The notes: generated from the sequence alone by a model not told the origin. 64,000 nt of DNA from Syntrophaceae bacterium UBA6087 (GCA_002448235.1 DIXF01000017.1:124001-188000), one strand, 5' to 3'; shown: positions 25,245-34,588, numbered from the stretch's first letter. Numbers and translations: made by a program.

Positions 25245-26636
25245 ATGAGCTTACTCATCGTCATCCTAGCACTGGTATTGCTTATGTACGTCGCATATAA
25301 GGGCTTCAGCGTGATCCTGTTCGCGCCCATCTGCGCGCTGCTGGCCGTGCTGCTTACCGATCCCAGCCTCATTCTTCCAATGTACAATGGTATTTTCCTG
25401 GAAAAGATGGTGGGGTTTATCAAATCCTATTTCCCGGTGTTCCTGCTTGGTGCGGTATTCGGCAAGGTGATCGAGCTCTCGGGTTTTTCGCAATCAATCG
25501 TGTCCTCAGTGATCAAGCTGTTGGGGCGGGAGCGGAGCATGCTGTCCATTGTGCTCGTCTGCGCCCTGCTCACCTATGGCGGCGTATCCCTTTTTGTCGT
25601 GGTCTTCGCCGTATATCCATTCGCGGCGGAGATGTTCAGGCAGGGTAATATCCCGAAGCGGCTGATTCCAGGGACCATTGCCCTGGGTGCATTCTCGTTC
25701 ACCATGGACTCGATGCCCGGCACCCCCCAGATCCAGAACATCATTCCCACCACGTTTTTCAATACTAATACGTGGGCCGCCCCCTGGCTGGGCATCATCG
25801 GATCTCTCTTCATTCTCATCGTGGGCCTTGCATATCTGAGCTGGAGGAGAAGAACAGCCGCTGCCAAGGGCGAGGGCTACGGCACCGAACTCCGGAACGA
25901 ACCGGAGCCCTACTCCGGGGGTGCCCTGCCGAATCCATGGATCGCCATTCTGCCTCTGGTCGTGGTGGGCGTGGGGAACAAGGTGCTCACAACACTCATT
26001 CCGAGATTATACGGCCCTGAGCATACAGTCGCACTGCAGGGCATGGCTCACCCTGTCACCACCCAGATATCTTCTGTGGCCGCAGTCTGGGCCGTAGTTT
26101 GCGCCCTTATTCTCGGGATTCTGACAGTAATTGTGTTTGCCTTCAAACCGGTCATGGAAAACTTCGTCGAAGGCAGCAAGACCGCCATCTCCGGTGCGCT
26201 CCTCTCGGTCACGAACACTGCTTCGGAATATGGTTTTGGCGGTATCATAGCCGCTCTGCCAGGCTTCCTGATCGTCTCTGATGTGCTGAAAAAGATCCCC
26301 GGGGTTCTCTTCAACGAGGCGGTGTCAGTGAATGCACTCGCCGGCATCACCGGATCTGCATCGGGCGGCTTGAGCATCGCGCTCGCCACCATGTCGGATA
26401 CCTTCATCGCTGCCGCAAACGCCGCCAACATTCCGCTCGAGGTTCTGCACCGCATTGCTTCCATGGCCAGCGGCGGCATGGACACATTGCCGCATAACGG
26501 CGCGGTTATCACGCTGCTGGCGGTAACGGGCTTGACCCACAAGCAAGCCTACGGCGACATCTTTGCAGTCACCGTACTGAAGTTCATCGCGGTATTTGTG
26601 GCCATCGCGGTGTATACTTTTACAGGCATTTATTGA
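25245..26636 (+). CDS. GntP family permease (gluconate/organic acid:H+ symporter)
   Basis: 463 aa, about 12-14 helices. It starts MSLLIVILALVLLMYVAYK and has the family's LTYGGVSLFVVVFAVYPFA and SFTMDSMPGTPQIQN segments in the first half and a SGGMDTLPHNGAV motif near the end. These features fit GntP/CitMHS-like transporters of gluconate, lactate or other hydroxy acids. AAGGAGGACCT lies just upstream. Substrate unresolved; no sugar-acid enzymes are nearby. The stop is at 26636, 40 bases before the antiporter remnant. Confidence 0.85.
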   Translation: MSLLIVILALVLLMYVAYKGFSVILFAPICALLAVLLTDPSLILPMYNGIFLEKMVGFIKSYFPVFLLGAVFGKVIELSGFSQSIVSSVIKLLGRERSMLSIVLVCALLTYGGVSLFVVVFAVYPFAAEMFRQGNIPKRLIPGTIALGAFSFTMDSMPGTPQIQNIIPTTFFNTNTWAAPWLGIIGSLFILIVGLAYLSWRRRTAAAKGEGYGTELRNEPEPYSGGALPNPWIAILPLVVVGVGNKVLTTLIPRLYGPEHTVALQGMAHPVTTQISSVAAVWAVVCALILGILTVIVFAFKPVMENFVEGSKTAISGALLSVTNTASEYGFGGIIAALPGFLIVSDVLKKIPGVLFNEAVSVNALAGITGSASGGLSIALATMSDTFIAAANAANIPLEVLHRIASMASGGMDTLPHNGAVITLLAVTGLTHKQAYGDIFAVTVLKFIAVFVAIAVYTFTGIY

Positions 26637-26676
26637 TGTCAGTACCGATCCGCTCCTGCCGGACACTGAACGTGTC

Positions 26677-26748
26677 GAATGTGGAAGCCGATCTCAACGA
26701 CGGCTTGTCTGTGCCCTTTCGTATACGCTTCATCACCATGGCAATGAG
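26677..26748 (+). pseudogene. 5' side remnant of a second NhaP-type antiporter
   Basis: 72 bases aligning without gaps to 20381-20452 of the intact antiporter, about 82% identical. It covers the NVEAGLNDGLSVP region, including the ion-site Asp codon. It ends exactly where the YdiK-like gene begins. Confidence 0.7.
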
Positions 26749-27831
26749 ATGAGATCAGACTCCTCCGACGTTCTCCTTGTGACCCTGAAAGTCCTGTTCA
26801 TCGGGCTGTTTATCACGGCCACCTACTGGATCATGCGGCCGTTCCTCATTCCTCTCATCTGGGCAGCGCTGATCGTCATAGCCACATGGCCATACCTGCT
26901 GAAACTGCAGAGCCGGCTCAGAGGCAGACGCGGGCTTGCCGTGACGGTGATGACTCTCGCAATGCTGCTCATTGTTTTCATCCCGGTCACCCTGGCCGTG
27001 CTTTCCATCGTGGACAATGTCGACGATGTCGTGGCTCGGGTGAAATCGCTCGTTTCGACGTTCCCTCCTGTCCCGCCGGAATGGGTCGAGCGGATTCCCG
27101 CCCTGGGCAATAAGCTCGCCGCGCGGTGGAAGGATTTCGCCGCACTCAGTCCTGAAGAACGCACAGCGATAACGGCCCCATATGCACGAAAGGCTCTGCT
27201 GTGGTTCGTCTCGCAGGTCGGAAGCATCGGCATGACCCTGGTGCAGTTTCTGCTGGCCGCGATTATCACGGCGATCCTGTATGCGAATGGAGAGACCGTC
27301 AGGTCAGGGTGCCTGCGTTTTTCCCGGCGTCTGGCAGGACAGAGGGGAGAGGCTGCTTTCATCCTTGCAGCGCATGCCGTCCGGGGCGTGGCGCTCGGGG
27401 TTGTGCTGACAGCGCTCATACAGACAGCCATCGGGGCCGCCGGACTGCTCGTCACAGGTGTCCCGGCAACAGCGATCCTCACCGCCGTGATGTTCATGCT
27501 CTGCCTGGCAGCGATCGGCCCGGCCCTGATCCTGATCCCTGTGGTGATCTGGCTGTTCTGGACGGGCCAGATCCTGTCAGGGACAATCCTCATCATTTTC
27601 ACGGCCCCGGCTATTGTCCTGGACAATATCATCCGGCCCATCCTTATCAAGAAGGGAGCAGACCTGCCTTTGCTGCTGGTGTTTGCCGGTGTGATCGGCG
27701 GCCTCATTGCCTTCGGCGTCATCGGGCTCTTCATAGGACCTGTGGTGCTTGCGCTCACCTACACGATGCTCAAGGCCTGGGTTTTAAGCGAGGTCGAAGG
27801 TGATGAGGGAGAGACCTTGGCCGATCAGTGA
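26749..27831 (+). CDS. ydiK: AI-2E family transporter, YdiK-like
   Basis: 360 aa. It resembles E. coli YdiK along its length: MRPFLIPLIWAALIVIATWPYL-type start, RGRRGLAVTVMTL, IVDNVDDVV, AVRGVALGVVLTALIQT, IRPILIKKGADLP and LIAFGVIGLFIGPVVLAL. About seven helices with a large periplasmic loop. The ATG at 26749 is chosen because earlier in-frame codons run through antiporter remnant. No good RBS exists, since the upstream sequence is that remnant. The natural substrate of YdiK proteins is unsettled; some AI-2E family members are Na+/H+ antiporters, which would fit this ion-transport neighbourhood. Confidence 0.85.
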   Translation: MRSDSSDVLLVTLKVLFIGLFITATYWIMRPFLIPLIWAALIVIATWPYLLKLQSRLRGRRGLAVTVMTLAMLLIVFIPVTLAVLSIVDNVDDVVARVKSLVSTFPPVPPEWVERIPALGNKLAARWKDFAALSPEERTAITAPYARKALLWFVSQVGSIGMTLVQFLLAAIITAILYANGETVRSGCLRFSRRLAGQRGEAAFILAAHAVRGVALGVVLTALIQTAIGAAGLLVTGVPATAILTAVMFMLCLAAIGPALILIPVVIWLFWTGQILSGTILIIFTAPAIVLDNIIRPILIKKGADLPLLLVFAGVIGGLIAFGVIGLFIGPVVLALTYTMLKAWVLSEVEGDEGETLADQ

Positions 27832-27888
27832 CTCACCCCTGGGAGAAGTCGATCATACATGAACTTTATATCATGATTATTCGTCTGC

Positions 27889-28076
27889 GGGCTGTCGGTT
27901 CAGGTGGGATTCAAGGATGCTTCAGTCCATGTCCTTGAGTTCTCCGATCAATGGGGACAGCTGCTCAACCTCCTGGTGTTCTTCATTTTCGGCATCCTGA
28001 TTCCGGTTTTTGCGAGCAAATAAACCTCTCTACCTCGATCTACGCTGTTGCCAGCCTGACTCTCATACGCATGCTG
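27889..28076 (+). pseudogene. 3' side remnant of a second NhaP-type antiporter
   Basis: Aligns to 20688-20876 of the intact antiporter. It is in frame through GFKDASVHVLEFSDQW and LLNLLVFFIFGILIP, then a one-base deletion and a TAA break it. The section of the antiporter between the two remnants (20453-20687) is missing and the YdiK-like gene occupies its place. Confidence 0.75.
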
Positions 28077-28341
28077 AAAATCAGGTAGACCGTCAGCAGC
28101 TGCACCCCTTTGTACCAGTTCGACTTCCCGACGGAAGCAACCACCGTTCCGATCAGCACGGTCATGAACAGCAGCAGGAGCTCTCCACGGCTGAATGCAA
28201 GGTTGAAGGGGGCCGGCGCCATGACCAGGCTCATCAGGACCAGTACCGGCGCCACAAACAGGGAGATCTGTATGCTGCTCCCCACCGCGATTCCTATGGC
28301 AAGGTCCATCCGGTCCTTGCGGCCCATGGCCACTGCCGAGC
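28077..28341 (-). pseudogene. remnant of a Ca2+/H+ antiporter (second copy)
   Basis: Encodes GRKDRMDLAIGIAVGSSIQ through SNWYKGVQLLTVYLIF, about 90% identical at DNA level to 21757-21967 where they overlap, but with more 5' and less 3' sequence. The 3' end is fused directly to the antiporter remnant. The sequence to 28537 beyond its 5' side shows nothing recognisable. Confidence 0.72.
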
Positions 28342-28537
28342 CGCCGGAGAGTGTCGTGCACCCCCATGCTCTCTCGTCATGAGCCTCGGAACAAGCGTTG
28401 CAAGGTCTATCGGCTTGCCGTTGCACCTGCGACGGAGCTTTCATGGAAACATACCCCGGGGGCATCTTCATCGGGAACGTTCTAAAACCGATTATGATGT
28501 CTTGTTATTGATAATAATGCTTGATGATCCGGCTCCA

Positions 28538-31500
28538 TCAATCACCGGTTTCTCTGTTCCTGAAGATCTCGTAGTACATGAGCGGCACGATGATGAGGGT
28601 GAGCGCGGTGGATGCAACTGCCCCGAACATCATGGCGATGGCGAGGCCCTGGAAGATCGGATCGAACAGCATGACGAACGACCCCACCACCACGGCGGCG
28701 GCGGTGAGCACGATGGGCCGGAAGCGCACCTCGGCCGCCCGGACCACGGCCCGCCTCAAGTCTCCTTTGTCGCGCCACTCCATCTCGATGAAGTCCACGA
28801 GCAAAACCGAGTTGCGCACCACGATGCCTGCCAGGGCGATGAACCCGATCATGGAGGTGGCGGTGAAAAAGGCCCCGAAGATCCAGTGGCCGGGCAGGAT
28901 GCCCACAAGCGTGAGCGGGATCGGGGCCATGATGACCGCGGGCGTCACGAAGCTCCGGAACCAGGCCACCACCAGGACATAGATGATGATCAGGACCGCG
29001 GCAAAGGCTCCGCCCAGATCGCGGAATACCTCATAGGTGATGTGCCACTCGCCGTCCCACTTCATGGAATAGCGGTTTTCCAGCCAGGGCTGGACAGCCG
29101 AGTACTGCTCGAACTCGTAGCCTTCGGGGAGCCTGATCTTTGAGACGGCATCCTTCATGTTCAGGATGGCATACACCGGGCTCTCATCCCCGCCCGCGAC
29201 ATCGGCCGTCACATACGTCACATTCTTGAGGTTCTTGTGGTAAATGGTCTTGTTCTCGAACCCATCCTTGATCCTGACCAGCTCGGAAAGCGGCACGGAA
29301 TGGCCCGAGGGAGACGGAACGGCCAGGGAGGTAAGCCCGCTCAAGCTCGACCGCTGTTCGAGGGGCATGCGCAGGAATATCTCCACCGGATCCTTTTCCG
29401 TGTCCATGTGCACAAGCCCGGACGGAGCGCCGCTGAGGGCGACCTGCAGGCTCTTCGCTATTGCCTCGGTGCCGATGCCGTTCGCTTCGGCCTTGTCCCG
29501 GTCCACCGCAAACGATATCTTGCGCTGATCGTCCTCCACGAACCAGTCCACGTCCACCACGCCCTCGGTCTTCTCGAAGATATCCCTGACCTGCTTTGCG
29601 ATGCCGACACGGCGGGTCGTGTCCGGGCCGTATATCTCGGCCACGAGCGTGCTCAGGACAGGCGGTCCCGGCGGGATCTCCGCCACCTTGATGCGGGCCC
29701 CGTACCTGTCCGCGATGGCCTTTAAGCCCGGCCGCAAGCGTTTCGCGATGTCGTGGCTCTGGGCGTCGCGCTTGCCCTTGGGAACGAAGTTCACCTGGAT
29801 GTCGGCCACGTTGCTCCCGCTCCTCAAGAAGTAGTGGCGGACCAGGCCGTTGAAATTGTACGGCGAGGCCGTCCCGACATAAGACTGGTAATCCGTCACC
29901 TCGGGGACGGTCTTGAGGTATTCCGCCAGGCCCCTGGTCAGGGCCGCGGTCTCTTCCAGGGTGCTGCCTTCGGGCATGTCGACGATGACCTGCAGCTCGC
30001 TCTTGTTGTCGAAGGGGAGCATCTTGACCGTTACCCCTTTCAAGGGGATGAGGACAAGGGAGAGAAGGAGGAGACCGGCGATCACGGCAAACGCGGCAAA
30101 GCGTTTTTTCCGCTTATCGATGAGGGGCTTGAGCATTTTTTCGTAGAGGGCGATGATCCCCTTGGCTTCCTCATGTTCGGGCTCGAAATGCACGTTCTTC
30201 AGCACCTTGTAGGAAAGCCACGGGCTCACGATGAAGGCGACGAGGAGTGAAAACAGCATGGCGGCCGATGCACCCACCGGGATGGGACGCATGTACGGGC
30301 CCATGAGGCCGGAGACGAGCGCCATGGGCAGGAGCGCCGCGATGACCGTCCATGTCGCCAGGATCGTGGGGTTGCCCACCTCGTCCACGGCAGATACCGC
30401 TGTTTCCGGGGTAACACGCTGCAGGGAGAAATGGCGGGTGATGTTCTCCACCACGACAATGGCGTCGTCCACGAGGATGCCGATGGAGAAGATCAGCGCA
30501 AAGAGGGTGACGCGGTTCAGGGTATATCCGTAGAGGTAGTTGATCAGCAGGGTGAGTGCGAGCGTTACCGGCACGGCGACCGCAACTACGAGGGATTCTC
30601 GCCTGCCGAGGGCAAGCGCGATGAGGATGATGACCGAGATCGTGGCGATGAGCATGTGCTCCAGGAGCTCATTGGATTTCTCTTTTGCCGTTTCTCCGTA
30701 GTCGCGGGTGACCGTGACCCGGACGTCCGAAGGGACGATCTGCCCGCGGAGCGCCTCCACCTTCTTCAACGCGTCCTCTGCCACGGTGCTGGCATTGGCG
30801 CCCTTCTTTTTGGAAAGGGCGATGGTGACCGCCTCGTACTGGCCGGCCGCGCTCCCTTTCAGCCCCTTTTCCCCGGCAGCAGGGCCTAAGCCCATGAAGA
30901 CATAGTTAGCAGGCTCCTCCGGGCCGTCCGTTATCTGTGCCACGTCACGCAAGTACACCGGGCGGCCATCATTCACACGGACGACGAGCGAGGCTACGTC
31001 CCCGGCACTCGCGAGGAAACCCCCTGTCTCCACGACCGTTTCCCGGTTGTTGGAAGAAAAGGTCCCCGACCTGATCGCGACGTTGGCCCGTGAAAGGGTC
31101 TGCATGATCTCGAAGGAGGAAGTTCCGTAGGCCTCCAGGCGCTTCGGGTCCAGCGTTATCCTCACCTGGCGCTTCTGCCCGCCGATCACCGAGACCTCCG
31201 ATACGTCGGGGCCTTTCTTGATCTCGTTTCCCAGCTCCATGGCGACGCGGCGGAGCTCGTAGCCGGAATAGTGCGGGCTTTCGCTCCAGAGAGTCAGCGT
31301 GAGGATGGGGACGTCGTCGATGGACTTCGCCTTGACCAGGGGCTGGGAGACTCCGGGCGGGATGATGTCATAGTTCGACATGAGCTTGTTGTAGAGTTTG
31401 ACCAGGCTGTCTTCCGCATCTTCGCCCACGTAGAAGCGGACGATGGTCAGGTTCGATCCGGGGCTGACGATGGAATAGATGTACTCCACGCCCTTAATTT

Positions 31501-31735
31501 CCCAGAGCAGCTTTTCCATGGGGGTGGTGACGCGCTCCTCGACCTCCTTGGGCGTTGCGCCGGGATAGCTCACCAGTACGTCCACCATGGGGACCACGAT
31601 CTGGGGCTCTTCTTCCCGCGGGGTGACGAGCACGGCGAAAGCCCCCAGGAGGAGAGCGGCGATGACCAGAAGCGGCGTAAGCTTCGACAGGATAAAGGCC
31701 CTGGCAATTCTGCCGGAGATGCCCAGCTTTTTCAT
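28538..31735 (-). CDS. RND efflux permease of a two-gene pump
   Basis: 1065 aa, AcrB-like fold but a different subfamily from the HAE1 pump in this window. The N-terminus has TPREEEPQIVVPMVDVLVSYPGATP, and TM4 has the proton-relay pair VDDAIVVVENITRHF. Both porter halves and both membrane halves are present. The start is the ATG at 31735, which overlaps the adaptor stop (TGATG); a GTG one codon earlier is possible. No outer-membrane channel gene follows, so it may borrow one. A 97-bp fragment like part of this gene lies at 7507-7603. Substrate unknown. Confidence 0.92.
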   Translation of the reverse strand: MKKLGISGRIARAFILSKLTPLLVIAALLLGAFAVLVTPREEEPQIVVPMVDVLVSYPGATPKEVEERVTTPMEKLLWEIKGVEYIYSIVSPGSNLTIVRFYVGEDAEDSLVKLYNKLMSNYDIIPPGVSQPLVKAKSIDDVPILTLTLWSESPHYSGYELRRVAMELGNEIKKGPDVSEVSVIGGQKRQVRITLDPKRLEAYGTSSFEIMQTLSRANVAIRSGTFSSNNRETVVETGGFLASAGDVASLVVRVNDGRPVYLRDVAQITDGPEEPANYVFMGLGPAAGEKGLKGSAAGQYEAVTIALSKKKGANASTVAEDALKKVEALRGQIVPSDVRVTVTRDYGETAKEKSNELLEHMLIATISVIILIALALGRRESLVVAVAVPVTLALTLLINYLYGYTLNRVTLFALIFSIGILVDDAIVVVENITRHFSLQRVTPETAVSAVDEVGNPTILATWTVIAALLPMALVSGLMGPYMRPIPVGASAAMLFSLLVAFIVSPWLSYKVLKNVHFEPEHEEAKGIIALYEKMLKPLIDKRKKRFAAFAVIAGLLLLSLVLIPLKGVTVKMLPFDNKSELQVIVDMPEGSTLEETAALTRGLAEYLKTVPEVTDYQSYVGTASPYNFNGLVRHYFLRSGSNVADIQVNFVPKGKRDAQSHDIAKRLRPGLKAIADRYGARIKVAEIPPGPPVLSTLVAEIYGPDTTRRVGIAKQVRDIFEKTEGVVDVDWFVEDDQRKISFAVDRDKAEANGIGTEAIAKSLQVALSGAPSGLVHMDTEKDPVEIFLRMPLEQRSSLSGLTSLAVPSPSGHSVPLSELVRIKDGFENKTIYHKNLKNVTYVTADVAGGDESPVYAILNMKDAVSKIRLPEGYEFEQYSAVQPWLENRYSMKWDGEWHITYEVFRDLGGAFAAVLIIIYVLVVAWFRSFVTPAVIMAPIPLTLVGILPGHWIFGAFFTATSMIGFIALAGIVVRNSVLLVDFIEMEWRDKGDLRRAVVRAAEVRFRPIVLTAAAVVVGSFVMLFDPIFQGLAIAMMFGAVASTALTLIIVPLMYYEIFRNRETGD

Positions 31736-32877
31736 CACCTCGCCTCTGCGCCGATGATGCCGCCGTCAATGGCGCGCTCTACATTGCCGGTGATTACTCT
31801 CTCATGGGCGGAAAGTCCGGACAGGATCTCGGTGCCGTCCGGAAAACGCTTGCCCGCCCTGATGAGCCGGTAAGTGACCAGGCCCCGGCCGTCAACGACG
31901 TACACCCCGGTGAGCTGTCCTTTGGAGACGATTGCCTTATCCGGGACCAGGAGGGCGGGCCTCTTGCTCAAGGGGATGCGGACGCGGGCGAAGAGGCCGC
32001 TTTTCAAGCCTTTGTCCTGTACCGGCACTTTCACGATAAAGGTCCGCGAAAGCGGGTCGACTGCCGGGACGACCTCCCGGACCGTTCCGGAGAGATCCTT
32101 TCCCAGGGAAGGCACCGTCACCTCGGCGGACATTCCGCTCTGAATCGTCCCGGTGAGGCTTTCATCGACAGCCGCCTCGACGTAAATGTCCCCGCTTCCT
32201 TCTATGGTCAGGAGAGGCATACCCGGTGCGGCCATGCTTCCTACGTCGATCAGCTTCGACGTTATGCGGCCGGAAATCGGGGCCGTGATCCGGGTGAAAC
32301 CCAGGTTGGTTTTCGCCTCCTCGGCCATGGCCGCTGCTCGGGAATACTCGGCCTCGGCGGTCTTTTTCTGCGCCTCGACCCGATCCATCTCCTGGCGTGA
32401 TATGACCTTCTGCTCGAAGAGGGCACGGTAGCGCCGCCAGGTCTTATCCGAGAGATCGCGGTTCTGCCGCGCAGCCTCTACCGACATGGCAGCAGCCCGG
32501 ACACGCTCGGCAGCGTCCCGGTCGTCGATGGTCATGAGCAGCCGGCCGGATTCGACATGGTCCCCTTCCCTGACCTTCAGCGAGGTGACCGCCCCCATCA
32601 CGCGGCTCGATATGGTGCTGAAGCTGTCGGACTTGGTCGTGCCTGCCGCCTCGTACACGTCATCGACCGGAACCGGGGCCACTGATTCAACCCTGACGCC
32701 GGAGACCGCAGGCCTCTGCAACGTCGGGTCTTCCGTCTCTGCCCGGCACGAGACCAGCGCCGCCATGAAGAGGAGGGCGCATGCAGCCCTGCAGATTCTC
32801 CCTGCAGGAGCTGCCGGGAGGCTGTTCTTTATATAATTATCGATTGCCCGGATGGGAAAAGAACTCTCAGACGCCAT
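31735..32877 (-). CDS. RND periplasmic adaptor lipoprotein (MFP)
   Basis: 380 aa with lipoprotein-like signal (VSCRAETED after a hydrophobic stretch near residues 30-43; the leader is long). The lipoyl half (GAVTSLKVREGDHVESG), helical hairpin and second half (ITAPISGRITSKLIDVGS) are followed by barrel domains. Partner of the permease encoded next, with overlapping stop and start. GGGGGATTGCTTC precedes the ATG; a start closer to the signal core is possible. No regulator adjoins. Confidence 0.9.
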   Translation of the reverse strand: MASESSFPIRAIDNYIKNSLPAAPAGRICRAACALLFMAALVSCRAETEDPTLQRPAVSGVRVESVAPVPVDDVYEAAGTTKSDSFSTISSRVMGAVTSLKVREGDHVESGRLLMTIDDRDAAERVRAAAMSVEAARQNRDLSDKTWRRYRALFEQKVISRQEMDRVEAQKKTAEAEYSRAAAMAEEAKTNLGFTRITAPISGRITSKLIDVGSMAAPGMPLLTIEGSGDIYVEAAVDESLTGTIQSGMSAEVTVPSLGKDLSGTVREVVPAVDPLSRTFIVKVPVQDKGLKSGLFARVRIPLSKRPALLVPDKAIVSKGQLTGVYVVDGRGLVTYRLIRAGKRFPDGTEILSGLSAHERVITGNVERAIDGGIIGAEAR

Positions 32878-33025
32878 GAAGCAATCCCCCTAGAAAAATA
32901 AGCCGTTATATTCGAATTCACTGTATAGATACTGTTATAATCCTATCATCCGATACCGGCAACATCTTCAGCGGTATTTTTGTGAGTATAAGGGGGACCG
33001 GCCGGCCCCCCGGAAATTTTAAAGC

Positions 33026-33091
33026 CTATGATTCCTTGCCGCCTTTTGGCGGATTCTTTTCGCCGTCCTCGACCGGACAGCCCGGACTCAT
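33026..33091 (-). CDS. possible 21-aa peptide ORF
   Basis: Starts at the ATG immediately after the stop of the 29-aa ORF (TGAATG) and reads MSPGCPVEDGEKNPPKGGKE plus Ser. Hydrophilic, one Cys, no RBS of its own. If real it would be translated by coupling. Could be chance. Confidence 0.2.
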   Translation of the reverse strand: MSPGCPVEDGEKNPPKGGKES

Positions 33092-33181
33092 TCAGGTTTT
33101 CACCCCGAATCTGGGCAGGAGCCAGGTCTGGAGAAAAAACCAGATTCCTATGATGGCAAGAAAGATCAGTATGTCGTGCAT
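33092..33181 (-). CDS. 29-aa single-helix membrane peptide downstream of thioredoxin
   Basis: Reads MHDILIFLAIIGIWFFLQTW and ends LLPRFGVKT. One strong membrane helix with a conserved-looking LPRxGV end. AAGGAG lies seven bases upstream of the ATG. It lies 53 bases downstream of thioredoxin on the same strand, so it is likely in its operon. Small proteins of this form recur in similar bacteria in my memory of the family, but I cannot name one. Confidence 0.5.
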   Translation of the reverse strand: MHDILIFLAIIGIWFFLQTWLLPRFGVKT

Positions 33182-33234
33182 TCGGTTTTCTCCTTTATTT
33201 TTCAGACGCACACGCATCTTGTACTTTATACAGC

Positions 33235-33570
33235 CTAAGAGAGGTTTTTGTCGATGAGCCCGGTGAGGTGCTCTTTCGACCTGAACCCGATCTCTGTGCC
33301 CCGGACCTCTCCGTCTTTGATCAGCAGGAGGGTCGGGATGCTCCTGACCATGTATTTCTGTGCAACGGCAGGGTTCTCATCGACATTGACCTTTACCACG
33401 TTCACCTTCCCGCCGTATGCCTTTGCAATGTCTTCGAGCACCGGCCCGACTGCCCGGCAGGGGCCGCACCAGGGTGCCCAGAAATCGAGAAGCGTGGGTT
33501 TATCCGCTTTGAGAACCATGGTCTCGAAGTTTTTGTCGTCCGCATGCTTCACCAAGCTCGTCGTATCCAT
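33235..33570 (-). CDS. trxA: thioredoxin
   Basis: 111 aa. Active site WAPWCGPCRAVGP, cis-Pro segment RSIPTLLLIKDG, normal length, no signal peptide, so cytoplasmic. Reduces protein disulfides using thioredoxin reductase, which is not in the window. AGGAGGGATGAT precedes the ATG. Divergent from a UbiE-like gene. Confidence 0.95.
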   Translation of the reverse strand: MDTTSLVKHADDKNFETMVLKADKPTLLDFWAPWCGPCRAVGPVLEDIAKAYGGKVNVVKVNVDENPAVAQKYMVRSIPTLLLIKDGEVRGTEIGFRSKEHLTGLIDKNLS

Positions 33571-33874
33571 ATCATCCCTCCTGAAAAATTATTGATCTCT
33601 TTCTCAATATACAAAAAGAGTCGCTTTGTTTATTTAGACAAGGATAATGCCTTTTTGGATGCTTATCCCCATTGATATGGATCAACGGATCGCAATTTTG
33701 CCTGCCTGAGGAAAAATGCCGGGGAAAGGATTTTACAAGTTCTGCCGCATATGCGAGCAGCCCCGGGAGCTCAACAAGGGTCGAAGATGAGCCTTGCGCC
33801 GCCTTCAAAGGCGAAGATATCTCTTCCCTTTACACGGGTAAAGCATTTTTGCTAAGGATTCTTACGGTACCGCG
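33571..33874. other. 304-bp divergent region between trxA and the methyltransferase
   Basis: Holds the promoters of both genes presumably; no clear -35/-10 pair picked out. It contains the small ORF listed at 33716-33790. Confidence 0.35.
33716..33790 (+). CDS. possible 24-aa ORF with CxxC
   Basis: Reads MPGKGFYKFCRICEQPRELN then KGRR, with GAGGAAAA just before the ATG. The CxxC and basic tail resemble a zinc ribbon piece, but the length is too short to judge. Upstream of the methyltransferase gene on the same strand. Confidence 0.22.
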   Translation: MPGKGFYKFCRICEQPRELNKGRR

Positions 33875-34588
33875 ATGATTGATAAACAGAGGCCAGACTG
33901 GAATGCAACCATACAGGGGATGTTCAGCCGCATCTCCCGGCACTACGACCTTCTCAATACCCTGATGAGCCTCGGCCGGGACAGGCACTGGCGGAAGTTC
34001 GTGCTGAAATATGCAGCCGTCCCCCCGGATGGAAGCCTCCTGGACGTGGGCGCAGGCACCGGGAAGATCGCGTTGGAGGCGAAATCGACGTATCAGGACA
34101 TCCGGGTGACGGCGCTCGACCTCACCCCTGACATGATGAAGGTGGGAAAGGCCCAGGCGGGCGGCGGGGACATCCTGTGGATAAACGGCGACGCGCTTGA
34201 GCTCCCCTTCCGTGACCAATCCTTCGATGCGGTCACCTCGGGATTTCTGATGCGCAACGCCCCGGACGTGAAAAAGGCCTTCCAGGAGCAATTCAGGGTC
34301 GTGCAGCCGGGCGGAAGGGTGATCTGCCTGGATACCTGCCCGCCGAAATACCATGTCATGAAGCCGCTCATATACCTTTATTTTAAAATCGGCATTACCT
34401 TCCTGGGCGGGATGGTGAGCAGGCAGTGGGATGCATACCGGTACCTCCCCGAATCCATCCAGGCGTTCAAGACGCCTCAGGAGCTGGCCGGAGTCATGGA
34501 ATCGGCGGGCTTTGCCAACGTCACATACCGCCGGTTCATGTTCGATACCGTGGCGATCGTCATCGGCGAGCGTCCTCCGGCCGCCTGA
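33875..34588 (+). CDS. ubiE: class I SAM methyltransferase, UbiE/MenG family
   Basis: 237 aa. C-methylates a demethyl(mena/ubi)quinone by family. Motifs: RISRHYDLLNTLMSLGRDRHWR (UbiE N-terminus), SAM-binding LDVGAGTGKIAL, DLTPDMM, and the post-II region FDAVTSGFLMRNAPD (usually G-RNV). The change of the canonical GFGLRNV to SGFLMRNAPD is a variation of the substrate region. It resembles MenG-like enzymes of anaerobes, which also include MenK/other methyltransferases for quinone. No other quinone gene is nearby. RBS weak. Confidence 0.82.
   Translation: MIDKQRPDWNATIQGMFSRISRHYDLLNTLMSLGRDRHWRKFVLKYAAVPPDGSLLDVGAGTGKIALEAKSTYQDIRVTALDLTPDMMKVGKAQAGGGDILWINGDALELPFRDQSFDAVTSGFLMRNAPDVKKAFQEQFRVVQPGGRVICLDTCPPKYHVMKPLIYLYFKIGITFLGGMVSRQWDAYRYLPESIQAFKTPQELAGVMESAGFANVTYRRFMFDTVAIVIGERPPAA

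Noticed and set aside
26596..26748. N-terminal extension of the YdiK-like gene
   Set aside because: These codons run through the antiporter remnant in a different frame and have no similarity to YdiK; start set at 26749.
28010..29143. 377-aa plus-strand ORF across the remnants and RND gene
   Set aside because: His/Gly/Asp-rich shadow; the Cax remnant and the RND permease are encoded on the other strand.
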